Positions 26,101 to 32,741 of a stretch of DNA of 32,741 nt are shown here, piece by piece. Below the pieces are notes generated by a model. The model had not been told where the DNA came from. It did not search any database and saw nothing but the letters and a program-made list of their open reading frames with translations. A program made the position numbers and the translations under genes. How positions within the stretch are numbered: the stretch's first letter is position 1; every line of letters begins with the position of its first letter. The stretch comes from Planctomycetota bacterium (GTDB taxonomy: Bacteria > Planctomycetota > Phycisphaerae > Sedimentisphaerales > Anaerobacaceae), in the NCBI GenBank assembly GCA_019456195.1, contig VRUK01000067.1, forward strand, positions 1 to 32,741, given 5' to 3'.

Positions 26101-26404
26101 ACCAGGCTATCTACATAGGGAAGTTGTTTACCGTTGAAAAGCCCGACAGAGACCTTGCCGTATATCCCAGCGGATTTGACCTGTTCTCTGGCCGTTGCGA
26201 CGGCCTTGGGATTGTCGGAAAGTCCCTGCACCACGAAGCCGTCGTTCGCTCCCAGAGAAGCCAGCCGTTTTCCGTCTTCGCAGCCCACATAGACGATGAA
26301 ACGCCCTTAATACCCACAGTGTCCACTAAATCTTCCGCTGAGGCCCATGCACCAGGCGCCAGAGAGAAGATTAAAATAAGGATAATGATTACACCTTTAT
26401 TCAT
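23118..26404 (-). CDS. Exported PQQ/BamB-like beta-propeller protein with methyltransferase-like N-terminal domain, interrupted by a frameshift
   Basis: The gene starts at ATG 26404 (AGGAGG six bases upstream) with a signal peptide (NKGVIIILILIFSLAPGAWAS) and runs to VGIKG. At about 26301-26308 the frame is lost: the next in-family residues (RFIVYVGCEDGKRLASLGAN) are in the -1 frame, as if one C after AAGGG were missing. From there 1056 codons are open to 23118. The first 130 or so residues of the mature protein resemble a methyltransferase-fold domain (VGCEDGK, VSVGLFNGKQLPYVDSLVNLL, RVLVPGGMALI). Then comes PWPDEIDDWTHFLHDAQGT and many PQQ-like propeller repeats (MDAATGKTLC, IQAESGNLLWER, LDKKTGTELWNT, LDASSGRKIWHF, LNTVDGELAWKF). 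Restored, it would be 1095 aa. It stands alone with 280 featureless bases upstream. It could be a sequencing error, a recent mutation or programmed frameshifting. Confidence 0.8.
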
Positions 26405-26684
26405 GGTTGGCCTCCTGTAAGTTGAAATATTAGTATTGACATCGTATCGGTTCGAGATTGAAAATCTTGCCTTTCATCCCGTCTCAGTACAAACAATACC
26501 TCAAACAGAAAATTTGATTTCAGCCACAGAAGCAATTATACCACTACAAGGTATAACGATTCAAGGAGTACTTACCAGGCAAACATCGCCCCGGCGTTCA
26601 CTACTTGCAGACAGGAACCGCTGGGCACATACATTAAATCCCCTCTCTCTCTAACTAAAATAATAAACTCAACAAATCCCGAAG

Positions 26685-27488
26685 CTACGGATGAGTTGGT
26701 GTATAACCTAATCTTCCCCAGCATCCCTTCTGCATCATGTACAGGTCTCTGTAGCCCGCCTCTGATTCGGGTGTCCAGTTGCCCTGGTGGTTACGCTCTA
26801 CTAATCTGGCACGCTTTATCGTATCGGTACCTTTCCATTTCCAATGGTCGCTGTGCCCGTCCGCGAAAGAGATAGTCGTACCGTCACCGTGCCGAACCGG
26901 AGGGTCGTCCCACCATTGCTCGCTGTCATAATTAACGGCAAAGGCGTCCGCTGTCATCCAGCCCTCGTCTATAAATACAAGTCTGTAGGCCGGTGATGGA
27001 TTGGTGATTTCGGTCCTTTTCTTGATATGTGCGCCGCGTACCCCCTGAGTCGGAGTATGGTTAACGGAGTTCATGGAAAACATTATAGCGTATGTCAGCG
27101 CCTCTTCTTTACGGCCCGTCGGGCACTTGTACATCTTGGTGTCCTTTACATAAGGCCACAAGGCCCCGTCTTTTATTGCCTGCTCCTGTGCTTCCAGTTG
27201 GTCCCACCCGGAATTAAGCCCATCCACCCAGGCTACCTCACCTGCATGCTTGCCCCACCCGGTGGTGGCATTGCTGTATCCTATCGCTCCGTTGACCAGG
27301 ACGTCGTCGTTATCGTCTGCATACATAATCCAAGCCATCGTCAACTGCTTTAAGTTGCTCAGGCAAACCGCACGCTTGCCCTGTTCCTTAACGCGGTTCA
27401 GTGCCGGCAGCAATATGGCCATCAACACCGCGATAATGGCGATTACAACCAAAAGTTCTATTAATGTAAATCCTCTTCGTTTACCCAT
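26685..27488 (-). CDS. Type IV pilin-like (prepilin N-terminal) H-X9-DG protein, copy 1
   Basis: A 267-aa pseudopilin-like protein. ATG 27488 is chosen because GAGGAG is eight bases upstream and it gives the standard prepilin start MGKRRGFTLIELLVVIAIIA, with cleavage after Gly and methylation of Phe expected. Upstream codons in the same frame are extra. The helix continues as VLMAILLPALNRVKEQGKRAVCLSNLKQL. The globular part ends with the processing-associated H-X9-DG motif (H-GDGTTISFA-DG) followed by HSDHWKWKGTD. Such proteins are expanded in planctomycetes and are thought to be assembled by type II secretion or pilus-like machinery. It is next to a close paralog (27621-28436), 132 bases away, and both share the end RDLYxMQxGCWGxLGYTPT. 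Confidence 0.88.
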   Translation of the reverse strand: MGKRRGFTLIELLVVIAIIAVLMAILLPALNRVKEQGKRAVCLSNLKQLTMAWIMYADDNDDVLVNGAIGYSNATTGWGKHAGEVAWVDGLNSGWDQLEAQEQAIKDGALWPYVKDTKMYKCPTGRKEEALTYAIMFSMNSVNHTPTQGVRGAHIKKRTEITNPSPAYRLVFIDEGWMTADAFAVNYDSEQWWDDPPVRHGDGTTISFADGHSDHWKWKGTDTIKRARLVERNHQGNWTPESEAGYRDLYMMQKGCWGRLGYTPTHP

Positions 27489-27620
27489 AACGTTACTCCT
27501 CAACATACTATAGATACATCGTTGCCTGGCAGTGTATAGTTTGAAAGCAAACTTACAAAGCAATAGAATATGTAGCTTACCGATTCTTACTCAAAAAATC
27601 ACCTAAAAAATCAGCCAAAG

Positions 27621-28436
27621 CTATTGTTGAGTTGGTGTATAACCTAATTTTCCCCAGCAGCCCCTCTGCATCCTGTACAGATCCTGATAACCTGAGGATG
27701 TCGATGGCGCCCAGGCAGTATTGGGTCCCGTGTTTTCCTCGTCTCTTGCATGCTTTATCGTATCGGTACCCTTCCACTTCCAGTGGTCGGCGTGCCCATC
27801 TGCGAATGAAAGGGTCGTCCCGTCCCCGTGCCGAGCCGGAGGGCTGTCAAACCATGTCTCTTGTAGATACCAGACGGCGTAAGCATCCGAAGTCATTCTT
27901 CCTTCGTCAATAAAAACGAGTCTGAGGGCAGGCGATGGGTTGGTAATTTCGCTCATATTCTTTACATGCGCGCCGCGTACTCCCTGGACCCATGTATGGT
28001 TAACGGCGTTCATGGAGAACATGATAGCGTATGTCAGCGGCTGTGGTAGGCCATTGTCGAGGCGCCTCCCAGTCGGGCACTTGTAAATATCGACATTCTT
28101 TATATAAGGCCACAAGGCGCCGTCTTTAATCCCTTGAGTCTGAACGTCCGGGTCTGTAGTACTATACGCGTCGATCCATGCCAGCTCATTTTTATGTTTT
28201 CCCCAGCCTGTTTCCACATTGCTATAGCCTATGGCGCCATTGACGAGCTTCCCGTCGTTTTCATCGGCATACATAATCCATGCAAGTCCCATCTGCTTGA
28301 GATTGCCAAGGCAGACCATGCGCTTGCCCTGTTCCCTGGCGCGGTTCAGTGCCGGCATCAATATAGCCATCAGCACCGCGATAATGGCGATTACAACCAA
28401 AAGTTCTATTAACGTAAACCCTCTTCGCTTACTCAT
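27621..28436 (-). CDS. Type IV pilin-like (prepilin N-terminal) H-X9-DG protein, copy 2
   Basis: A 271-aa paralog of the downstream gene. ATG 28436 has AAGGAG eight bases upstream, and the frame upstream of it is not needed. The N-terminus MSKRRGFTLIELLVVIAIIA is identical to copy 1 except at residue 2. The two genes are very alike throughout (for example WIMYADxNDxxLVNGAIGYSN and GALWPYxKxxxxYKCPTGR), and the H-X9-DG motif is conserved (H-GDGTTLSFA-DG). Differences cluster in the middle (for example 'SEQWWDDPPV' in copy 1 against 'QETWFDSPPA' here), as expected for an old tandem duplication. Both are leftward and may be co-transcribed. Substrate or partner pilus machinery is not encoded in this window. 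Confidence 0.88.
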   Translation of the reverse strand: MSKRRGFTLIELLVVIAIIAVLMAILMPALNRAREQGKRMVCLGNLKQMGLAWIMYADENDGKLVNGAIGYSNVETGWGKHKNELAWIDAYSTTDPDVQTQGIKDGALWPYIKNVDIYKCPTGRRLDNGLPQPLTYAIMFSMNAVNHTWVQGVRGAHVKNMSEITNPSPALRLVFIDEGRMTSDAYAVWYLQETWFDSPPARHGDGTTLSFADGHADHWKWKGTDTIKHARDEENTGPNTAWAPSTSSGYQDLYRMQRGCWGKLGYTPTQQ

Positions 28437-28939
28437 AATTATACTCCTTAACTTAACTCTCGGCACCCCGTTGCATAGTCCTGATATGTTGCACCCGATC
28501 CTGTTCTTTATCGCATCTATTCTATATAGCTCAGTATTATACCGCAAATACCATTATTTTGCAAATTATTTTAATCCGATTGTAAATTATTAGACAGGTA
28601 GATTCTCAACCCCTAATGTTCCATACCAACAGTACATAGATAATAATAAATTGAAATTTCCTCTGCCCATCAGCTCACGATATTATAGAATTCGGCTCCA
28701 ATATCAAAATAGGAAGCATTTTTGGGCTGAAAAATCAGTCAAAAACGCTCACCGCAAAAAACAAAAATAAAAATTTTCATAAATTTTTTTACTCTTTTCT
28801 ACATAAGCACTTAGCTCGATTCTATCCTCACAAAATCCTCGAATTTTCGGCTCATTTGTGCACACTCGTCCAATTATAGAGGGACTGCTTTTTTTGTCTC
28901 CGGTCAAGACGCAGCCATGCTAATTAACTAATTCTCTAA
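28437..28939. other. AT-rich intergenic region
   Basis: These 503 bases lie between the leftward prepilin pair and a rightward AP2/HNH frame. The composition is AT-rich, with poly-A/T stretches around 28750-28800. A weak stem, GTCC/GGAC followed by TGCTTTTTTT (about 28868-28897), is the only terminator-like element. Promoters for both directions must lie here, but none stands out. No gene is supported. Confidence 0.4.
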
Positions 28940-29008
28940 TCTCTAATTCACTGCCGAGCGTGCAAAATTAATCTCGTCATTCCCATCCCGGCTACTATCG
29001 AACGCGTA

Positions 29009-29536
29009 CTGGTCCTTGCTGTACTCGCCTGGCGCCGCCTCCGCTACGGCTATCCTTTCCGCCGCATACCCCTTACAAAGGGCAAGTTTGCCGTCGTTGA
29101 CCCCGTAGATTACGAAACGCTCAGTAAATACAAATGGCACGTCACTAAGAATGGCAACACTTGTTACGCCAAGCGCAATGCCCCCACAAGAAAAGACACG
29201 AGCCCCATTTACATGCACCGCTGTATAATAAAAGTCCCCCCCGGCTGCGTCGTTGACCACATCAATCATAACGGCCTCGACAATCGCCGGGCAAACCTCC
29301 GCCCCGCGACCCGCGCCCAGAACAACCGCTACTCGAAAAAAAGAAAAAACACCCGCTCGAAATACAAAGGCGTAAGCTTCTACTCCCGCGAAAAGCAGTT
29401 CGTTGCCAAAATCACCACCGACGGCAATACAGTCTCCCTCGGATACTTCACAGATGAAATCAAAGCCGCAAAAGCCTACGACAAAGCCGCAAAAATATAC
29501 CACAAAGAATTCGCCTATCTCAATTTTTCCGATTAA
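29009..29536 (+). CDS. AP2 and HNH-domain homing-endonuclease-like protein, no canonical start codon
   Basis: A frame open from 28940 (stop TAA at 28937) to 29536. The family N-terminal region is clear from about 29036 (YGYPFRRIPLTKGKFAVVD, DYETLSKYKWHV, TCYAKRNAP, YMHRCII). An HNH-like core follows (VVDHINHNGLDNRRANLRP), then an AP2 DNA-binding domain (KYKGVSFYSREKQFVAKI, SLGYFTDEIKAAKAYDKAAK). No ATG, GTG or TTG occurs in frame before ATG 29213, which would cut off the conserved first 50 residues. CTG 29009 is the nearest unusual candidate, and I use it for the coordinates with low certainty. Either the start was lost, or upstream sequence was rearranged. These proteins are mobile-intron and phage-type endonucleases. 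The gene is in an accessory stretch next to an integrase remnant. Confidence 0.7.
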   Translation: MVLAVLAWRRLRYGYPFRRIPLTKGKFAVVDPVDYETLSKYKWHVTKNGNTCYAKRNAPTRKDTSPIYMHRCIIKVPPGCVVDHINHNGLDNRRANLRPATRAQNNRYSKKRKNTRSKYKGVSFYSREKQFVAKITTDGNTVSLGYFTDEIKAAKAYDKAAKIYHKEFAYLNFSD

Positions 29537-30012
29537 AATTATCATTTTTGAGAAAGTTTGGAGTTGTAATCCAAATATTTAGTCGGTCATTTATTACGTG
29601 ATTGCTTTTAATATCGATTTTCCGGTGTTTCCTCAGTTTCGGCAATTTTTTAAAAAAAACAATCAACATTTTAGGATTCAGAACCGCCTTATATAGTAGA
29701 AGGATTATTAGAGGAGAGATATGTTATCGCATGGGCAACAGGTCAGAATATGACGCCGGCCGGGACGGAGTCTGAGATAACGACATGATCTATACCCATG
29801 TTCTCAATAGGAGCGGCAAAGGCGTGCGCAGCCCTTTGAAGGTGTCTTATAAGGATATGCATAAGACCCCTGGATAAATCGCAGAGATTTCTGTATCTTT
29901 TTTATAGACAATGGCTAACGGCTGAATCAAGATTTACTTGCTGGATTCTTATACGGACCCATATAGACATTGTTAGTCTTACGTTCTATTATCGAACAGA
30001 GAGGAAAGAAAA
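29537..30012. other. Accessory intergenic region with integrase remnant
   Basis: These 476 bases contain the integrase remnant at 29731-29877 (listed separately). The GAGG ribosome binding site of the metalloprotease gene is nine bases before ATG 30013. A near-direct repeat (TATAGACAATG / TATAGACATTG) begins at about 29903 and 29964. A 7-bp inverted repeat (GTCTTAT/ATAAGAC, about 29844-29867) lies within the integrase remnant. Nothing else is supported. Confidence 0.45.
29731..29877 (+). pseudogene. Remnant of an integron-type tyrosine recombinase (IntI C-terminus)
   Basis: The frame from 29785 reads MIYTHVLNRSGKGVRSPL, then KVSYKDMHKTPG and a stop at 29875-29877. The first 18 residues match the conserved C-terminal end of integron integrases (TMIYTHVL...GVRSPLD), which includes the catalytic Tyr. 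Upstream in the same frame a TGA (29773-29775) interrupts the reading. A neighbouring frame ends EITT one base before, consistent with a one-base deletion at the junction. The rest of the catalytic domain and the entire N-terminus are missing. It is a decayed fragment, about 40 codons long. No attI or attC site is recognised nearby. Confidence 0.5.
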
Positions 30013-32295
30013 ATGGCTTCACCTTTTATTGGCAAGACCTTCACATTCACTCAACCCGATGGAACTAAACTTGAGGTGCGCGGTTGGGGCGACCAACACT
30101 ACGCTGTATTCGAAACGCTGGACGGCTATACCGTTGTCAAGAATCCCAGCACGGGATTCTTCGAAATCGCCCAGGTATCCAGCGACGGAACCATGCTGGA
30201 ATCTGCACCCGGTCCGGCGGGCAATTTGGATGGTGCGAGCGCCGACGTACAACCCAGCTTGCGAATCAGCCGTGAGGCGGCTCGCGCTCGAGGAATGGAG
30301 GGATCGCTGCGAATGGCCGGCCGGCGGTGCGATCAACGCCGCGAACAGCGCAAAAATCTGGCGAGAGCGGCACGCATGTTGGGAGGCCCCGTTATGGCGC
30401 CGCCACAACGCGGTACCGTTGGAGACTTTGTTGGGCTTTGTCTGTTAGTTGACTTCTCCGATGAACCTGCAACGATTTCACGAGATGAAGTCGACAGATT
30501 CTGCAACGAGCAGGGATATTCAGGTTTCGGGAACAACGGCTCCGTCTCCGATTATTTCCGTGACAACTCCTTGGGCCAGTGCCGCTATACGAACATCATC
30601 GCTAACTATTATCGGGCACAACATACCAAGTCGCATTACACCAACCCCAACATCCCGTACGGTATCCGTGCCCGACAGTTGATTGTTGAGGCACTCACCC
30701 ATCTGAAAGCCAACGGCTTCGACTTCACACCGTTGACCGCTGACAGCGGCGGTTTCGTGTATGCCATGAACGTCTATTACGCCGGGGCGGTGGCCAACAA
30801 CTGGTCCGAAGGCTTGTGGCCGCACGCCTCGCAATTAGGGATGCCTATTCTACTGGCGCCAGGTAAGTCGGCCTTTGATTATCAGTTCACCGACATGAGC
30901 CACGAACTTACGCTCGGTACATTCTGCCATGAGAATGGGCACATGTTATGCGACTACCCGGATTTGTACGACTACGGCGGTGAGTCGAGCGGCACCGGGG
31001 CCTATTGCCTGATGTGTTCTGGCGGCAACATCAGTGAAAAGAACCCAACCCACATCTCTGCCTATTTGAAGCGACTGTCGGGGTGGGCCAAGAGCGTGAC
31101 GTCGATTCAGCCCAACCGACAGATATCACTCCGTGCAGGTGAAAACGAATTTGCCATTTTTTCTAAGAGCAGTAACGAGTACTTCATCGTTGAAAACCGA
31201 GCGAAGAGCGGTCGCGACGTGTCCTTGCCCGACGAGGGGCTTGTCATTTGGCACGCCGACGAATTTGGCAGCAACAACAACGAACAAATGACGCCCAGCA
31301 AACACTACGAGCTATCGCTGGAACAAGCGGATGGAGATTTTCGCTTGGAAACCTTGCGGTATCACTCGGGCGATGTAACGGACCTGTACGGACAGGTGAC
31401 CAAACAATTCTCCGATTCAACAACTCCCAACAGCAAATGGTGGGATGGAACGGCCTCCAATCTGGACATCTTTGAGATATCGGTACCGGGAGCCACGATG
31501 AGCTTCCGAACACCTGATGGCGGTGGCTCGCAAACGGTCCAAGGTCAATCGGCGCCCAACTTGGATATTCCGGACAATAAGGCCGACGGAATCACTGACA
31601 CCATCGTCATCAATCAGGATGCGATTATCGCTGGCGTCGAGGTAACGCTCGACATTTCCCATAGCTATCGGGGCGATCTGCGGGTCACATTGCTGGCGCC
31701 ATGGGGCGAGGCCATCGTATTGCATCAGCGCTACCAAGGAGGCAGCAACGATGACATAAAACGAACGATCGATGAGTCGGACGTGCAGACTCTGGCAACG
31801 CTACACGGCCACAGCACCAAGGGTGACTGGAGGCTGCTGGTACAGGACTTGGCTCCCGTTGATGTCGGCACGCTCAACCGTTGGGCTCTGGAGTTCGCCG
31901 CTGTCACGCAACCGCAAGGGCCGGTCGTGCTCGAAGAGGCGCCGGGAACACACATCCCTGACAACGACCCGGTGGGGATCGAGCGAAGTCTTTCCACCAG
32001 TGCTCCAGGCAACGTCGGCAGTGTAGAGGTGTCCGTGGACATTACCCACACGTGGATCGCAGATCTCCAGATCAGCGTCCGCTCGCCGGCTGGGACAGAC
32101 GTGATCCTCCACGAAAAGACTGGCGGGAGTGCCGATGATGTAGTAAAGACCTATACGGTAGCCACGACGCCCGCGCTGGGTAGCCTTGCAGGACAATCGA
32201 TAAGCGGAGATTGGCAGCTTCGCGTATCGGATCGAGTCGGCCAGGATGTCGGCAAACTGAACTCTTGGCGCGTAGTGATTCATCCTGCTTCCTAA
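30013..32295 (+). CDS. M6-family (immune-inhibitor A-like) metalloprotease with two C-terminal P-domains
   Basis: A 760-aa zinc protease. Residues 1-135 are a propeptide-like region (FIGKTFTFTQPDGTKLEVRGWGDQHYAVFETLDGYTVVKNP) and a basic Arg-rich linker. The catalytic domain follows, with the zinc site H306-E307-N-G-H310 and the downstream acidic DYPDLYDYG typical of M6 peptidases; a Met-turn-like CLMCSGG follows. The C-terminus carries two P-domain (proprotein convertase) repeats, at about 512-630 and 640-760, each with IPDN, GxxxVxVxIxHxxxxDL and GDWxLxVxD. No signal peptide precedes the propeptide, and an in-frame TAG at 29974 excludes a longer start. GAGG is nine bases before ATG. The gene looks more GC-rich than its neighbours and follows the integrase remnant, so horizontal acquisition is possible. 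Confidence 0.9.
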   Translation: MASPFIGKTFTFTQPDGTKLEVRGWGDQHYAVFETLDGYTVVKNPSTGFFEIAQVSSDGTMLESAPGPAGNLDGASADVQPSLRISREAARARGMEGSLRMAGRRCDQRREQRKNLARAARMLGGPVMAPPQRGTVGDFVGLCLLVDFSDEPATISRDEVDRFCNEQGYSGFGNNGSVSDYFRDNSLGQCRYTNIIANYYRAQHTKSHYTNPNIPYGIRARQLIVEALTHLKANGFDFTPLTADSGGFVYAMNVYYAGAVANNWSEGLWPHASQLGMPILLAPGKSAFDYQFTDMSHELTLGTFCHENGHMLCDYPDLYDYGGESSGTGAYCLMCSGGNISEKNPTHISAYLKRLSGWAKSVTSIQPNRQISLRAGENEFAIFSKSSNEYFIVENRAKSGRDVSLPDEGLVIWHADEFGSNNNEQMTPSKHYELSLEQADGDFRLETLRYHSGDVTDLYGQVTKQFSDSTTPNSKWWDGTASNLDIFEISVPGATMSFRTPDGGGSQTVQGQSAPNLDIPDNKADGITDTIVINQDAIIAGVEVTLDISHSYRGDLRVTLLAPWGEAIVLHQRYQGGSNDDIKRTIDESDVQTLATLHGHSTKGDWRLLVQDLAPVDVGTLNRWALEFAAVTQPQGPVVLEEAPGTHIPDNDPVGIERSLSTSAPGNVGSVEVSVDITHTWIADLQISVRSPAGTDVILHEKTGGSADDVVKTYTVATTPALGSLAGQSISGDWQLRVSDRVGQDVGKLNSWRVVIHPAS

Positions 32296-32741
32296 CGCCG
32301 TGTGTCAAAAGACGCGGACGCGCATGAGCCGAGAGATAAGATATGCGTGACTAACCAAACAATGAACAAATTAGGGGACACCTTACTTGTTTCTCTCTTT
32401 CATTGAGGTTCTCGCGTATCTCGTATAATCCGCGAAATCAGTGTAATCTGCGTAACACGCCGTTAATTGTTTGGATGGGGGAATTAAAAGGGTACGGTAA
32501 ATTTTTCGATGAGTTGTGCTTGATAATGATAGGTTTTTATAGAGGACAGCGGCTGGCCTGAATTACTGCGGAGCTTTGGGACGCAGACATCGGCTGGAAT
32601 TAAGTATATTGTCCCAATCCTGTTCGGCCCTGGATTTGCTATCCGACTGACCGGTTTACACGGTGTACAGTATTTCTCGAAGGTCTCTTATTATAGGCCA
32701 TGCCGAGGGATATATACGCTGGCTGTGCGCAGCATTTACCC
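32296..32741. other. Right-hand intergenic region to the window end
   Basis: The 446 bases after the metalloprotease contain a short tandem repeat (separate entry). A small symmetric element (TACACGGTGTA) lies near 32660. At 32370-32386, ATTAGGGGACACCTTAC resembles edges of small repeat elements seen beside REP-type transposases in other genomes, but this is recalled and not tested. No open frame with a ribosome binding site is supported. Confidence 0.4.
32412..32457. repeat. Degenerate 9-base tandem repeat (consensus NGYGTAATC)
   Basis: Five units occur with one extra base between the first two: TCGCGTATC, CGTATAATC, CGCGAAATC, AGTGTAATC and TGCGTAACA. They follow a 9-base period and share the core GYGTAATC. 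It lies about 115 bases downstream of the metalloprotease gene and may be a short dispersed repeat. Confidence 0.5.

Noticed and set aside
26436..26654. 72-codon open frame between the propeller and prepilin genes
   Set aside because: No ribosome binding site and no protein-like pattern. The 280-base gap holds no other supported feature.
28943..29545. 200-codon open frame antisense to the AP2/HNH gene
   Set aside because: The plus strand shows clear AP2 and HNH motifs. The minus-strand reading is composition-driven (Val, Phe, Gly rich).
29722..29880. Possible structured RNA or riboswitch upstream of the metalloprotease
   Set aside because: Several short stems are present, but the segment reads as the end of an integrase. 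No known riboswitch core is seen.
29913..29978. Candidate attC-like site, GGCTAAC ... GTTAGTC, 66 bases apart
   Set aside because: The arms do not match the required consensus, and the internal GAATC/GATTC pair is placed asymmetrically, unlike an attC hairpin.
1..32741. tRNA, rRNA, CRISPR array and origin searched by eye
   Set aside because: No tRNA-like T-arm and acceptor pairing, no regularly spaced identical repeats and no rRNA-like sequence were recognised in the intergenic regions.

Overview
This window looks like a chromosomal segment of a planctomycete, probably from the Phycisphaerae/Sedimentisphaerales side of the phylum. That is inference from gene content: H-X9-DG prepilin-like proteins, a large beta-propeller protein with a methyltransferase-like head, secreted proteins built from PA14, concanavalin-like and WRVDE-type domains, a DUF5060/DUF4038 glycosidase, and AP2/HNH proteins. 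No rRNA, tRNA or CRISPR array was found.

Layout. 255-3389 (-) is a large secreted multidomain protein with a clean terminator. 4000-5008 (-) is an ECF sigma factor with a membrane-anchored partner, possibly an anti-sigma factor. Divergent from it, 5334-8714 (+) carries three paralogous small-repeat (DUF4097-like) probable lipoproteins and a small DUF6249-like membrane protein; this looks like a cell-envelope module. 8813-11710 is a convergent pair of carbohydrate-active proteins (GH43-like propeller, and apiosidase-like TIM barrel). 11863-14816 holds ispG, an unknown membrane protein and a YacL-type PIN-TRAM protein. 15217-16964 (-) is a second ECF sigma operon: sigma, an 84-aa membrane protein, and a signal peptidase I with an unusual active site. 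17319-19750 (+) has a membrane protein and a DegP/HtrA protease, each with a recognisable promoter. 19966-20082 (-) is a 38-aa protein with nine cysteines. 20267-22955 (+) has a cytidine-deaminase-fold enzyme, a DUF401 permease and an isoprenylcysteine-methyltransferase-like protein. 23118-26404 (-) is a propeller protein interrupted by an apparent one-base frameshift. 26685-28436 (-) is a tandem pair of prepilin-like genes. The right end (about 28940-32741) looks accessory: an AP2/HNH homing-type protein without a normal start codon, the C-terminal stump of an integron-type integrase, an M6 metalloprotease with two P-domains but no signal peptide, and short repeats.

A theme is the cell envelope: two ECF sigma modules, HtrA, signal peptidase, lipoproteins and secreted glycan-acting proteins. 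The most unusual structure is the set of three lipoprotein paralogs, in which each protein repeats its own signature (THNG, alternating SSG/SYG, or DVG) once per predicted solenoid turn.
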